Below are positions 33,409 through 43,338 of a stretch of 64,000 nt of DNA, in pieces. Origin of the DNA: Spirosoma radiotolerans (GTDB lineage: Bacteria; Bacteroidota; Bacteroidia; Cytophagales; Spirosomataceae); the NCBI RefSeq assembly GCF_000974425.1, contig NZ_CP010429.1:5131501-5195500 (forward strand), read 5' to 3'. The position numbers were made by a program, and so were the translations under genes. How positions within the stretch are numbered: the stretch's first letter is position 1; every line of letters begins with the position of its first letter. The notes under the pieces are model-generated. The model did not search any database. It was not told the DNA's origin and saw only the letters and a list, made by a program, of their open reading frames with translations.

Positions 33409-35247
33409 ATGAAGGTTTATGAACGGCTGATGGCGTATGCCAAGCCTTATGGAAAATTTATTATTCCATTCTTTTTCTTTACCATTATCAGTGTGTTTTT
33501 CAACGTCTTCCAGTTCGCGTTGATTATCCCACTGCTCAATTTTCTGTTTGACCCAATCAACACCGCCGATGCGGCCAAGTACGCGTCGATGCCCGAGTTT
33601 CATCTGACGGGAAATTACTTTAAGGATATTTTCTACCACCTCATTTACCAGTACAAAACCACAAACCCGGTTTATGCGCTTTATTTCCTGGCAGGCATGA
33701 TCGTGGTGGCGGTGGTCATGACCAATTTTTTTCGGTTCCTGGCGCAGCAGTGCCTGCTGGGGGCCAGAACATTGCTGGTCAAACGATTGCGGGAAGCTTT
33801 GTTTACTAAAATCAATGACCTGCACCTGGGTTACTTTACTAAAGAGCATAAAGGTGATCTGCTTTCCCGGCTCAACGGCGATGTATATGCCATCGAGAGC
33901 GTAGCGGGCAGTTCGATCGAGGTTGTTTTTAAAGAGCCCTATATGCTGATCGGCTATTTCGTGGCGCTTTTCCTGATTTCAGCCAAACTGATGCTCTTTA
34001 CACTGGTCATCATTCCGATTTCGGCCGTGGGCATTGCGGCCGTCACCAAGCGGCTCAAGAAAGAAGCCCAGGACGTACAGTCATCGATGGGCCGGATGCT
34101 TACGCTGATGGACGAAACGCTGATGGGCATGCGGATCATTCGCTCCTTCAATGCGACTCCGTTTGTACTGCATCGGTTCAGTCTGGAAAACGACTTTTAC
34201 CGTAAAGCCAGTCTGGAAGGGTTCAAACGCCGGGAACTGGCTCCTGCCTTCTCCGAGGCATCAGGTGTTTTTGTGGTGGCCTGTATTCTGGTGTACGGTG
34301 GTAGTCTGGTGCTCAACAGCGATAGCAACCTACAGGCCAGTTCCTTCATTGCGTTCATTGCTATTTTCTCTCAGGTAATTCGGCCTGCCAAAGCTATTGT
34401 GGTGGCCATCACCAACATTCAGCAGGGACAGGCGGCAGGTGAGCGCATTATAGAACTGCTGGACAAACCGATCGAGATTAACGATAAACCGAATGCGATC
34501 CCTCTGGAACGGTTTCAGCGGGAGGTTGTCTTCGAGAACGTCAGCTTCCGATACGGCGATAAACCGGTCCTGAAAAACATTAGCTTCCGGATGGAGAAAG
34601 GACGAAAAATAGCGCTGGTTGGCCCCTCGGGCGTCGGCAAATCGACCATCGCCGATCTGATTCCCCGTTTCTACGAACCCACGCAGGGCAGTGTCACCAT
34701 CGACGGCGTCGACGTGAGCGACTACACGATGGAATCGCTACGCAAGCAAATGAGTTTTGTGACACAGGAAATCATTCTCTTCAACGACACCATCTTCAAT
34801 AACATCGCGCTGGGCCAGCCGGACGCTCGTCTGGAAGACGTTATCGCTGCGGCCAAAGTTGCCAACGCGCATGCCTTTATCATGGATACCGAAGACGGCT
34901 ACAACACCAATATCGGAGATCGGGGTATACGCCTAAGTGGCGGGCAACGCCAGCGGTTGAGTATCGCCCGGGCGGTGTTCAAAAAGCCGTCCATTCTTAT
35001 CCTGGATGAAGCCACCTCGGCCCTGGATGTCGAATCCGAAAAATCTGTGCAGGAAGCGCTGAACAACCTAATGGAGGGCCGGACAACGCTGGTCATTGCG
35101 CACCGCCTGAGCACCATCAAAGAAGCCGACGAGATTCTGATCATGGAAGGCGGAGAGATTGTGGAGCGCGGCAACCACTATGATCTGCTCAACCGCACGG
35201 GTAGCATCTACAAACGGCTAAACAGCATGCAGGTCGTGTTGCAGTAG
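33409..35247 (+). CDS. MsbA-type ABC exporter (fused permease and ATPase)
   Basis: A 612-residue half-transporter. Residues 1-330 hold six membrane helices (for example FIIPFFFFTIISVFFNVFQF near 12-31). Residues 365-600 are the ATPase: Walker A GPSGVGKST (near 404), signature LSGGQRQR (near 510), Walker B SILILDEATSALD (near 525-537) and the AHRLSTI switch His. As in MsbA-type lipid exporters it would flip a lipid-linked molecule and act as a dimer. It stands among glycosyltransferase genes, so a lipid-linked glycan is the probable cargo. ATG 33409 gives a normal start; a TTG 16 codons earlier is less likely. The next gene is convergent and begins 2 bp after this stop. Confidence 0.88.
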   Translation: MKVYERLMAYAKPYGKFIIPFFFFTIISVFFNVFQFALIIPLLNFLFDPINTADAAKYASMPEFHLTGNYFKDIFYHLIYQYKTTNPVYALYFLAGMIVVAVVMTNFFRFLAQQCLLGARTLLVKRLREALFTKINDLHLGYFTKEHKGDLLSRLNGDVYAIESVAGSSIEVVFKEPYMLIGYFVALFLISAKLMLFTLVIIPISAVGIAAVTKRLKKEAQDVQSSMGRMLTLMDETLMGMRIIRSFNATPFVLHRFSLENDFYRKASLEGFKRRELAPAFSEASGVFVVACILVYGGSLVLNSDSNLQASSFIAFIAIFSQVIRPAKAIVVAITNIQQGQAAGERIIELLDKPIEINDKPNAIPLERFQREVVFENVSFRYGDKPVLKNISFRMEKGRKIALVGPSGVGKSTIADLIPRFYEPTQGSVTIDGVDVSDYTMESLRKQMSFVTQEIILFNDTIFNNIALGQPDARLEDVIAAAKVANAHAFIMDTEDGYNTNIGDRGIRLSGGQRQRLSIARAVFKKPSILILDEATSALDVESEKSVQEALNNLMEGRTTLVIAHRLSTIKEADEILIMEGGEIVERGNHYDLLNRTGSIYKRLNSMQVVLQ

Positions 35248-35249
35248 GG

Positions 35250-36485
35250 CTACTGTTGCGTTGCCACATACGACACCGCTTCACCAAACTTCGCCAGCAC
35301 GGTTTCCCAGGTGTAGTACTGACGGACGTAGGCACGACCGTTGCTGGCCATCTCGTACGAATCTTGCGTTAGCAGTTGATCGACGGCCGTTGCGAACTCC
35401 TCGTAGGTCCGGTACAGCAGTCCGGCATGGCTCCCCACGATGTGATCGCGGAGAACGGTGCATTCAGCCGTAGCAATAACGGGGATGCCTACGGCAAAAC
35501 TTTCCAGCGTCACCATCGACAGGCTTTCGTGGGGCGACGGCATGATCAGCGCTTTGGCGTGCTGCAGCAGACTCGCTTTCACGGGCTCATCGACAAAGCC
35601 AACCGGCAACAGATCAAGGTGCTCGGGAATAGGCATGAACGCCTGCCCGACCAGCACCAGTTTCAAGGGCGATGGGTGCTCGGCTTTGTAACGCGTAAAC
35701 AATTCGAACATGGTGTCGCATCCCTTCGCCGTGTCGATCCGGCCAATGTATAACAGATAATCGGCATCGGTACCTAGTATCTCACTTACAGATTGTTCCG
35801 CCAGCGCGGTGGCCGGTTCGATGCCTACGCCAACGATATCATTCTGAATGGACTCATTCCTGAACAGCTGGTGCACAAAACTCCGTTCGGCCGGGGTATT
35901 AAATAAAATCACACGGGGCTTCTGAAACAGCGGCCGGAACAAGGGCAGATAGATCGGCACTTCGTCGTGCGCCGTCGGGATAAAGATTGACTTGTGGGGC
36001 GCTACCTCCAAACCTGCAATGGTGGGGTAATACAGGTATGTCATGAAGATAAGCGCGTCGTATTGCTGATGATTCCGCTTCAGGTACGCGATCAAGCCGG
36101 GCATGTAAGGTCCCTGATATCTTGCCCACAGGCGGCTGTAACGCCTGATGTTCTTACCCACCAATGCCCGCGCCCACATCCTGAGCCGGTTCAGCCCCTG
36201 CCACTGCTCGGGCTGGGACCATTTTTTGAGTTTGTGTTCAGCGCGGGACGCTTGTTTGACCAGCCGTTCGTGCTTCGTGGCAAACCGGTGAACCCGTACC
36301 CCGTTGATGGTTACGGTTTCGGCCGGGTACCAGTTGGCCCAGGTAATGTATTCCAGGGCACAACTCGTCAGCACGTCAACGTCATAGGTAGTTGCTAGCC
36401 GCTCAGCTAGCAGTCGACAGTGATATTCGGCTCCTCCATTGACCTCAATGCCATACCGCTGCACGATAAACGCTATTTTCTTCAT
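35250..36485 (-). CDS. GT4-type glycosyltransferase
   Basis: A 411-residue GT-B glycosyltransferase. It starts KIAFIVQRYGIEVNGGAE, the typical N-terminal loop (GGAE) of GT4 enzymes. The C-terminal donor-binding part has YLLYIGRIDTAKGCD and PSPHESLSMVTLESFAVGIP with the E-x7-E motif. It is the third GT4 in the cluster and transcribed with the two GT2 genes on the minus strand. Substrate unknown. Confidence 0.87.
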   Translation of the reverse strand: MKKIAFIVQRYGIEVNGGAEYHCRLLAERLATTYDVDVLTSCALEYITWANWYPAETVTINGVRVHRFATKHERLVKQASRAEHKLKKWSQPEQWQGLNRLRMWARALVGKNIRRYSRLWARYQGPYMPGLIAYLKRNHQQYDALIFMTYLYYPTIAGLEVAPHKSIFIPTAHDEVPIYLPLFRPLFQKPRVILFNTPAERSFVHQLFRNESIQNDIVGVGIEPATALAEQSVSEILGTDADYLLYIGRIDTAKGCDTMFELFTRYKAEHPSPLKLVLVGQAFMPIPEHLDLLPVGFVDEPVKASLLQHAKALIMPSPHESLSMVTLESFAVGIPVIATAECTVLRDHIVGSHAGLLYRTYEEFATAVDQLLTQDSYEMASNGRAYVRQYYTWETVLAKFGEAVSYVATQQ

Positions 36486-36553
36486 CTACAAAACGAACGG
36501 ACAATACCGGGCTGTTAGTGCACTGCCAGCTCATTTTGCCGGAATCGCGCAAC

Positions 36554-37204
36554 TTATCCGAGTGTCTGGTAAAACTCGTTTTGTCTCTTTTGCCGATCAA
36601 TGTCTTTTCGATGCATAAGACAGAAATTGTCTGTATCGGCCGGCAAAAAATAGCCGTTCTGATGCCCTTCTAATTCTTCATGGACTTTATTTCTCCAGCG
36701 GATAACCTGATTCAATTTGAAGATGCGCTGCTGGTAATCCGGGTAGTTGATTCGCCCTCGCCCATCCACCTGCCATTGCCAGGCGTCGATCCACTCCTGC
36801 GTCAGTCCCTTCACCAGATTGATACGGGGCACGGCTACACAATCGGCCTTGGTTTGTTTACGCAGTACATCTTTCAAGGAACGAAGCAGCGTTTCGGTGG
36901 GTAGCTCATCGGCGTCGATCTGAAAAAGGTAATCGCCTGTTGCCATTGATAAGAGGTTGTTCTTAAACGTAGCAAAATCGCCGTCGAGTCGCGCGGATTG
37001 GTGCGTTACCTTGTCCTGGTAACGGGTCAAGACGTCCGAAACCCACTCATCGGACTGGGTGCTGTCCTGCAATACAACGATTTGGTCACCTGGTTCTTTG
37101 TGAAGCAGTAAAAAAAGAATCAGCCGTTCCAGCTCTACCGCTTCGTTACAGACGGTAATGCCATACGAAAGCCGGATACGACGGGAAAACAATCGGTTAA
37201 GCAT
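36554..37204 (-). CDS. GT2-type glycosyltransferase
   Basis: A 216-residue GT-A enzyme. It starts LSYGITVCNEAVELERLI, then DQIVVLQDS, and has the metal-binding DxD in YLFQIDADEL (near 94-103). It is shorter than most GT2 proteins and ends soon after the catalytic core (HRKDIDRQ). Its start overlaps the stop of the next upstream gene by 8 bp, so the two are translationally coupled. Member of the surface-glycan cluster. Confidence 0.82.
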   Translation of the reverse strand: MLNRLFSRRIRLSYGITVCNEAVELERLILFLLLHKEPGDQIVVLQDSTQSDEWVSDVLTRYQDKVTHQSARLDGDFATFKNNLLSMATGDYLFQIDADELPTETLLRSLKDVLRKQTKADCVAVPRINLVKGLTQEWIDAWQWQVDGRGRINYPDYQQRIFKLNQVIRWRNKVHEELEGHQNGYFLPADTDNFCLMHRKDIDRQKRQNEFYQTLG

Positions 37205-38387
37205 ACGTCAGGTCTTTATGAATCAGCCGCATTTCGTGCGTAGTCGGGTCGATAATCCGGATACGGTACCCACGCCAGGTAAATATCGGAAATAAACGAT
37301 ACCACAGCTGTTTCAGCAAAGGCTGGGGTTTGGTTATTCGGCGATGAATAACCTCCGGAAGAAACGCCACCTGTTCCAGTTGGGCAGCGTCGGCTTTACG
37401 GGCATCCAGCGAAACCAGGACGCCGTTGGTCCGCTCTGCTTTCAGCGGTTTGATTTTTCCCGTCAGGTCGATAGCCGTATAGGGCTGTTCGTCGCGAATG
37501 TACGACTCCGGATTGAGGTCCGTATAAATAGTTGACGCCCAGGGCTCCAGCTCCCGTAAGGCAGCCGTCGTAGCGTTGGTCAGGACCAGGCCAATGTCAT
37601 ATTTTATCGGGATGCCCGCACTGTTACGAAAGCCCCACTTACGAATGAAGTTCCGGTTCGATTGTCGCTCGATCTGTTGAGTACGGTGTACGTATTCGTC
37701 TGAGAACCGGGACGTTTTGCTGACGAAATGATAACAGAGCGCATTCAGGGCGCTAACCATTTCCAGTCCTTTCAAACTAAGTCGCAGCAGTAAATCATCA
37801 TCTTCGCAGAACATAGGGTTGAACAGCGGGTCCAGCCCGCCTATTTCCAGCAGCAACGTTCGGGATGCGGCCAGGAAGAAAATCCCTTTGCTGGCCGGTA
37901 TGGCCGTCTGGCCGGCCTGCTCATTTCGTTGCTGTTCGGCCCGTGCAAACTGAAAAAAGTTATCCCGCTGAAACGCATTGACGTCGGCACCAAAGTCCCG
38001 AACGATTTTGCCGGGACGAGGGTCATCAGCAAAAATAGGTGGTTCCACGGTCGTGTAAAAAAGCACCCGCTGGTCGGTTTGTAGGGCCGCCAGTTGCTCA
38101 ACGAACCCCGGAGCCAGCACCATATCGTTATGAGCAAAGATCACATAGTCCGACGTAGCCAGTTGGATGCACTTGTTATAGGTGTCCGACAGGGTTCGCT
38201 CCCGATTTTCGTAGTGGTACTTAACCTGGTCGTCCTGCAGCGAGTTGAGCCATTGATGTGTGCCATCCGTGCTGTTAAAACTGACAAACACTATTTCAAC
38301 GGTTGGATAAAGCAGTCGGGTCTGGTGGTAAAAAAACTGCGTATACACCAGGTTATTTTTCACCCCTATCAATACCGAAAATGTCAT
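37197..38387 (-). CDS. GT2-type glycosyltransferase
   Basis: A 396-residue GT-A enzyme with the family A start FSVLIGVKNNLVYTQFF, the strand-loop VEIVFVSFNSTDGT, the donor-binding acidic site in YVIFAHNDMVL and the second acidic motif in NPMFCEDDDLLLRL. The C-terminal 130 residues are not recognised and may bind the acceptor. It is the first gene of the three-gene minus-strand glycosyltransferase run. Confidence 0.83.
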   Translation of the reverse strand: MTFSVLIGVKNNLVYTQFFYHQTRLLYPTVEIVFVSFNSTDGTHQWLNSLQDDQVKYHYENRERTLSDTYNKCIQLATSDYVIFAHNDMVLAPGFVEQLAALQTDQRVLFYTTVEPPIFADDPRPGKIVRDFGADVNAFQRDNFFQFARAEQQRNEQAGQTAIPASKGIFFLAASRTLLLEIGGLDPLFNPMFCEDDDLLLRLSLKGLEMVSALNALCYHFVSKTSRFSDEYVHRTQQIERQSNRNFIRKWGFRNSAGIPIKYDIGLVLTNATTAALRELEPWASTIYTDLNPESYIRDEQPYTAIDLTGKIKPLKAERTNGVLVSLDARKADAAQLEQVAFLPEVIHRRITKPQPLLKQLWYRLFPIFTWRGYRIRIIDPTTHEMRLIHKDLTYA

Positions 38388-38865
38388 ACTCCGATCACTG
38401 TTCGTTCGACACTACGCCGTTTAAGTGGCAAGCAAGCTAGAAAGTTATTGAAAAGTCGGCTAAATCCACTGGCTGATGAACGCTCATTGCCATCACAGCC
38501 GTTTCTCACCTGCTAAAGACCAAATTCTCATACAGTGGCTGACAAACCTACCATCAACGTGAATTAGGGCAAGAGAAGACAGTAAGCTGTTGATAATGAA
38601 TCCATAACCAGTAGCGAACGGGTCGTTACCCACTTCTCTTGAAAGGGTTTCGTCAACAGCCACTTAGTAGGGCCAGGTCGTGCGAGTGGGCTGAAAAGAA
38701 GGAAGTCTCTATCTTTGTTTATTTTTCAGGTTGGAATTTATAAGGGTAATCAAGGCTTTATAAACTTTCTTTCTCGATAAACGCGGCTTTGTCAGCTATT
38801 ATCTTTACCCAGCTAACTATTTGAAAATTTATTCCACATAGGTCCTATCGCACAATCCTATTTTG
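38388..38865 (+). promoter_or_regulatory. Gene-free region with possible promoter box
   Basis: No gene was found in this 478-bp stretch. TATCTTTG at 38710-38717 matches the TAnnTTTG consensus about 150 bp before the Crp-type gene, but a good TTG at the expected distance is missing. Confidence 0.3.
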
Positions 38866-39453
38866 ATGCTCTCTTTGCTTATCCATTATATTCAAGAACG
38901 TTCATCCAGCCCGCTCTCTGAGGCAGATCTTAGCTTGCTTCAGGAAGCGTTCATTCCCAAAAAATTAAGGAAAAGGCAATTTCTGTTACAAGAAGGCCAA
39001 GTCTGCAAATACATCGCCTTTATTGTGAAGGGGGCAACCCGTCAATACACTGTCGACGAAAAAGGAGACGAGCATGTACTTAATTTATGCATCGAAAACT
39101 GGTGGACGTCTGACCGCGAAAGTTTTCATAAAGAAATACCGTCTATTTACAACATTGATGCCTGGGAAGAAACCGAGTTGCTGTTACTACCAAAGACAAA
39201 TGATTATTACGAACGGGTCAATACCATTCCGGCCTTCAACGAAATGCGGATAAAGCTTGATGATAATCAGTACATAGCTGCTCAGAAACGCCTGAATACG
39301 TCGATTAACTATTCCGCTGATTATCGCTACGAAGAATTGCTCAAACTTCACCCTGAGTTTTTTCAACGTTTTCCTCAGCACATTATAGCGTCTTACTTAG
39401 GTATAACCAAAGAAACACTTAGCCGCATCCGCCATCAATCGATAAGAAAATAG
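38866..39453 (+). CDS. Crp/Fnr-family transcriptional regulator
   Basis: A 195-residue protein with a cNMP-binding-type beta-roll (about 25-120: KRQFLLQEGQVCKYIAFIVKG, then the strand part ending ELLLLP). A C-terminal helix-turn-helix follows (IIASYLGITKETLSRIRHQ, about 175-193). Residues that bind cAMP in Crp are not obvious, so the ligand is unknown; many Bacteroidota members of this group respond to other signals. ATG 38866 was preferred to the TTG just before it. It is alone on the plus strand. Confidence 0.85.
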   Translation: MLSLLIHYIQERSSSPLSEADLSLLQEAFIPKKLRKRQFLLQEGQVCKYIAFIVKGATRQYTVDEKGDEHVLNLCIENWWTSDRESFHKEIPSIYNIDAWEETELLLLPKTNDYYERVNTIPAFNEMRIKLDDNQYIAAQKRLNTSINYSADYRYEELLKLHPEFFQRFPQHIIASYLGITKETLSRIRHQSIRK

Positions 39454-39532
39454 ATTGGTTACCCATGGATCAACGCGTTGTGCGGTATGCCCCATGCGGG
39501 GTTAAATACAGCTAGCTTGCTGCATACCGTTA

Positions 39533-39889
39533 CTAAGCATCCATAAAAACAAACAGATGCGCTACTTTTTCATTTTCTACAATAAAAAAATCCATGCCGG
39601 TCAAGACATTCGGCTGGGGGCCTGTCCGAATGTCCCAATATAGCCTGGCCCCATTTTGCGTACTTTCCATGGGTTTTGTTACTGTAAAATTGAAATTGGC
39701 ATCACCCGCAAACAGCTTATCGATAAAGTCAGAAACGGCGGTGTTGCCGGTAAGGATAGAATCCTTGTCATACATGGTTATATCGTCTGCATAGATGGTT
39801 TGCATCATTGCATCACGGGTTGCACGGTCTTTTTCATTCCAGACTGCGGTATGAGTCTGTTGAAGTTTGTTTAGTAATTGGGCATCCAT
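39533..39889 (-). CDS. SnoaL/NTF2-like small protein
   Basis: A 118-residue protein with the NTF2-like cone fold pattern: an N-terminal helix pair (LLNKLQQTHTAVWNEKD), MQTIYADDITMYDKDSIL, and alternating strands to the end (FTVTKP, LYWDIRTG, GMDFFIVENEKVAHLFVF). Such proteins are often small enzymes or binding proteins; no catalytic residues can be assigned. ATG 39889 was chosen over a TTG two codons earlier. Confidence 0.75.
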   Translation of the reverse strand: MDAQLLNKLQQTHTAVWNEKDRATRDAMMQTIYADDITMYDKDSILTGNTAVSDFIDKLFAGDANFNFTVTKPMESTQNGARLYWDIRTGPQPNVLTGMDFFIVENEKVAHLFVFMDA

Positions 39890-40163
39890 AAGCAAGCCTG
39901 CTAGTTAGTTCTTATTGACTGTAAAGTTTGCTGCCTAAACGTAGGCACTGCCGTTCATGCGAAACGTTGATGTCTATCAATAAAGGTACTTACCTCACCC
40001 AGTGGCTGTCCGGCAATTCCGGCGCGGATGGGTAAGTTGACGACAATACGGTGTGTACGAAGATCCCCTTTTTTCGTTGTCTTTATGCTGACTATCCATA
40101 GGTGAATACTGCTCGTCTACAAACTACTGATGGTGTTGTGTTGCTTCCGGCGGAGCCCGTTGC

Positions 40164-40775
40164 TTACTGGTTTACCTTGACGAGTTCAATTCCGGACAAA
40201 GCTCCGCCCATGTCCTGAAGATGACCGCCCTCCTTCAGTGTACCAATATCAATCGGTTCAAAACCCATGGCTTTGGTAATGTCGGCTACGTCTTTTTTCG
40301 CATCGGCATCATCACCACTCATAATAATGACCGTCGCTCCCAGGTTAGTTTGCGAGGGTTGGGCAAGCGTGGCGGCCCCAAGGGTATTGAACGCTTTTAC
40401 TACCCGATGTGCTGGAAACAAGGCCGCTACAAATTCTCCCGTTGTTTTGCCTGCCGTATCAGCTAATTGAAAAGGACTAACTGAGCGAACATTGTTGGTC
40501 GCATCCACAATAACCTTTCCACTATAACCCTGCAGTTCGCTGGCCAATTCCGGCAATTGTGTCCAGGGAACGGCGACGAATAGAACGTCGGCCTGGGCAA
40601 TGGTTTGCGAAAAGTCGGCGGCCGTCACCGATCCGCCGATGGAAGCGACCAAGTCTGTCAGCGACGCTGCCCCCCGGCTGTTAGTAATCAACACCGGGTA
40701 TGTCGTTTTAGCTAAATGCGTAGCCAGTGCACGCCCAATGTGGCCTGAACCAATAATGCCAATGGTATAACTCAT
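40164..40775 (-). CDS. NADP-dependent oxidoreductase, F420-type reductase-like
   Basis: A 203-residue Rossmann protein with the dinucleotide-binding motif IGIIGSGHIGRALATHL (4-20), the second strand ITNSRG and the conserved FVAVPW and VIVDATNN stretches. KAFNTLG near 130 is typical of the NADP oxidoreductase coenzyme-F420-dependent family. Bacteroidota lack F420, so it probably uses NADPH with another partner. It lies 18 bp downstream of the pirin gene, probably in one transcript. Confidence 0.82.
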   Translation of the reverse strand: MSYTIGIIGSGHIGRALATHLAKTTYPVLITNSRGAASLTDLVASIGGSVTAADFSQTIAQADVLFVAVPWTQLPELASELQGYSGKVIVDATNNVRSVSPFQLADTAGKTTGEFVAALFPAHRVVKAFNTLGAATLAQPSQTNLGATVIIMSGDDADAKKDVADITKAMGFEPIDIGTLKEGGHLQDMGGALSGIELVKVNQ

Positions 40776-40793
40776 GCTCGTTTTTGTTTAAAA

Positions 40794-41657
40794 TTAATAG
40801 GTCAGTTTTTGTGCTTCAGGGGCGGTAGCGATGTGTTTCATCAGGCCGCTTCTGTATCGTTTATACAAGTCAGCAATCTCAGCCTGGGTATCAGCAATAA
40901 AGGGTCCATAGGAAACAATGGCTTCGTGGGTTGGCTTTGCCGCATACAGCACAAAGCGCACTCCATTTTCGCCTGCCTGCATCGTCAGGCGACTGTCTTC
41001 TTCGGTGTCGAATAAATCCAGCCAGGCTACCTGATCGGCCTTTATGTCTTTGCCGGCAATCTGCATCGAACCGCTGATGACATACAGAAACGCGTTGAAA
41101 CTGGCCGGAAACTGAACGCTGGTGTCAACACCTGCTTTCAGGTCAAACTCGGCGGCAATGAGCGGTGTGTAGTTCTGTACCGGGGAGTGAATCCCGGCCA
41201 GTGTGCCGCTGTACAGGCGCATGTACACACCATCTTTGTCTACTACCGGCACATGTTCGGCAGGCAAAATCTGAATACGGGGCGCCACCGAACGATCTTT
41301 TCGGGGAAGGTTAAGCCACATTTGAAACAACCGCCCTTTGGTAGGGCCATCTATTGTTTCGGTATGAACCGTGCCACTACCGGCCGTCATGATCTGAAAG
41401 TCGCCCTTTTTTATGGATTCCAGCTTCTCCTTTATTTCCCCATCAATCAGAAGAGACACTGTTTCGAAACCGGCATGAGGATGTGGTCCTCCAGCCGGTT
41501 CATTATCTTTTTTATCCAGGATATCGTCCATCAGGAAAATGAACGGATCGGTTTTAGCGAAGCCGCCTTTCAGAACTGAGCGTGCTACATGGCCAGCGCC
41601 CAGAAAGCCTTGTTCGTCATGCGGTGTATATAGACTGGAAACAGTCCTTTGTATCAT
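40794..41657 (-). CDS. Pirin-family protein
   Basis: A 287-residue two-cupin protein. The metal-binding His cluster is visible in PHPHAGFETVSLLIDG (near 57-72) and the next strand GTVHTETIDGPTKG; the C-terminal cupin covers about 170-270. Bacterial pirins may act as quercetin-type dioxygenases or bind regulators; the role here is not determined. Co-transcribed with the F420-type reductase gene downstream. A promoter box lies 26 bp before its ATG. Confidence 0.88.
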   Translation of the reverse strand: MIQRTVSSLYTPHDEQGFLGAGHVARSVLKGGFAKTDPFIFLMDDILDKKDNEPAGGPHPHAGFETVSLLIDGEIKEKLESIKKGDFQIMTAGSGTVHTETIDGPTKGRLFQMWLNLPRKDRSVAPRIQILPAEHVPVVDKDGVYMRLYSGTLAGIHSPVQNYTPLIAAEFDLKAGVDTSVQFPASFNAFLYVISGSMQIAGKDIKADQVAWLDLFDTEEDSRLTMQAGENGVRFVLYAAKPTHEAIVSYGPFIADTQAEIADLYKRYRSGLMKHIATAPEAQKLTY

Positions 41658-41682
41658 CTCATTTGCTCGTTTTATTCAGGAG

Positions 41683-41690
41683 CAAACTTA
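41683..41690 (-). promoter_or_regulatory. Promoter box of the pirin gene
   Basis: On the minus strand TAAGTTTG matches the TAnnTTTG consensus and lies 26 bp before the ATG at 41657. The upstream -33 element is weak (CTG in place of TTG). Confidence 0.4.
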
Positions 41691-41843
41691 CGACTGCTCA
41701 TCACGGTAAACAGATGAGGTATGTTAATAAAAACTATTGATCTAGATCAATGAAGACCCAAAAGCAAAGGGCAGTCTCCCCAATGAAATGCCCTACGTTA
41801 TGGAGCACTCTCTCAGATCCCGCCAGCCTACCTGCCGTTGTGC

Positions 41844-42194
41844 TTAGGGGCGTAAAATTTTCTCCATCGCTTTTCCTTTCGCTAATTCATCCACCAGCTT
41901 ATCCAGGTAGCGAATCTTCTGCATCAACCTGTCTTCAATTTTCTCCACGCGATGCCCACAAATGACACCCTTAATTTTTGACACATTCGGATTAAGTTGT
42001 GGTGCTTGGGCGAAAAACGATTCGAAGTCCGTTTTATGGTCAATATGTTGTTGCAAGGCTTGTTGATCATAACCCGTCAGCCAACAGATAATGGCATCGA
42101 CCTCGGCTTTTGTGCGCCCTTTCTTCTCTGCTTTTTGGATATAATGCGGATAAACTCCGGCAACTGACATTCGGTAAATTCGGGTGGAATCCAT
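41844..42194 (-). CDS. DUF2200-family protein
   Basis: A 116-residue protein matching DUF2200 by its start [20 protein letters not shown] and by [13 protein letters not shown] and [20 protein letters not shown]. It is soluble, helical and of unknown function; no catalytic motif is apparent. It lies convergently to nothing and 186 bp downstream of the pirin promoter region on the same strand. Confidence 0.82.
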   Translation of the reverse strand: MDSTRIYRMSVAGVYPHYIQKAEKKGRTKAEVDAIICWLTGYDQQALQQHIDHKTDFESFFAQAPQLNPNVSKIKGVICGHRVEKIEDRLMQKIRYLDKLVDELAKGKAMEKILRP

Positions 42195-42388
42195 GTTCGC
42201 TTTAATGAGTATGACTTCTGCTGACAGGGGATGTCTTTTAAAAGGAGTTTAATAGCGCACGTTACTTTCTGCCTTATCTTGCACCAGTTCATTAGTTAGT
42301 TACTGACTACTCGCCATGGCGAGCTCAGCTTTGTTTTCCATAAAGGAGAAATACAGCGGTACACCAGCAAAATATGAAGTAATTTACT

Positions 42389-43009
42389 ATGAATAAAGAG
42401 CTTATAAATCTGTTCGGTACGACTGGTATTTTCCACTTTCATAAAAAGCTGATCGAACGGCATGGTGCTGGTACAACCCGGGCGCTGGGCTGGCAGAAAA
42501 TAGAAGGGCAGTCGATGCGCTTTGACAAGTTAAGCCAAATAGGTGATCTAAGCGGACACTCTGTGATGGATGCCGGATGTGGGCACGCCGATCTTTTCCC
42601 CTTCTTAAAAAAAAGGTTTTCTTCAATCACCTATTATGGTTGTGAGCAAATACCCGAATTGCTCCAGGTAGCTACCCAGCGATACAAACGCGAGAACAAT
42701 GTCGTACTAATACAAGGGGATTTTCTTGATCCAGCTATGCCCGTGACCGATTTTGTGTTGGCTAGCGGTTCACTTACTTATGGGCATAGTGATGACAATT
42801 TTGTTTACAACGCTATCGAGACCCTGTTTGCCAAGTGCCGTATCGCATTAGGGTTTAACTTGTTAAGTGGAGGAGTTGAGTCGAACGCACTACTGAGAGC
42901 TTACCAACCCGATGACATCCTCAACTTTTGTCGAACCCTATCAAAAACGGTGCAAATCCAGGTTGGCTACTGGCCAGATGATTTCACCGTTTTCGTGTAC
43001 AAAGACTGA
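42389..43009 (+). CDS. Class I SAM-dependent methyltransferase
   Basis: A 206-residue Rossmann methyltransferase with motif I SVMDAGCGHADLFPFL (near 56-71), acidic motif II YYGCEQIPELLQ and motif III-like VLIQGDFLD. The chain then runs through DFVLASGSLTYGH to the C-terminal beta part. The methyl acceptor is not predictable. It stands alone on the plus strand. Confidence 0.85.
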   Translation: MNKELINLFGTTGIFHFHKKLIERHGAGTTRALGWQKIEGQSMRFDKLSQIGDLSGHSVMDAGCGHADLFPFLKKRFSSITYYGCEQIPELLQVATQRYKRENNVVLIQGDFLDPAMPVTDFVLASGSLTYGHSDDNFVYNAIETLFAKCRIALGFNLLSGGVESNALLRAYQPDDILNFCRTLSKTVQIQVGYWPDDFTVFVYKD

Positions 43010-43338
43010 GGGAAGCCGCCTTACAGATACATGAAATTGGACACGTAATATGCGATTACTCTAGTTAACCGAGCCAGGGGCAAGCATGTTCGTGAGGTAA
43101 TGAGCAATCGCACTAAATAACGTATGGCTCGGTGCTTTACGTAAGCTAAATCGAAAAATCCTTCCGCACCAAGCAGTCAGCGGCCTGACCAGTTACCATA
43201 GCTTGACATGTCTATACATAAAACCAGTCATATGGATAACCCATTGCATCAGGCAGAACCATTGACGGTGAATCCTGCTGGCTTAGCTCGGTCTTCAAAA
43301 AGTTTTGTCAACTTTGTCGAAAAGCCATAAACTACAAA
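43010..43338. other. Gene-free stretch, 329 bp
   Basis: No coding region, RNA or marked repeat was seen between the methyltransferase and HD-hydrolase genes. Confidence 0.5.
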
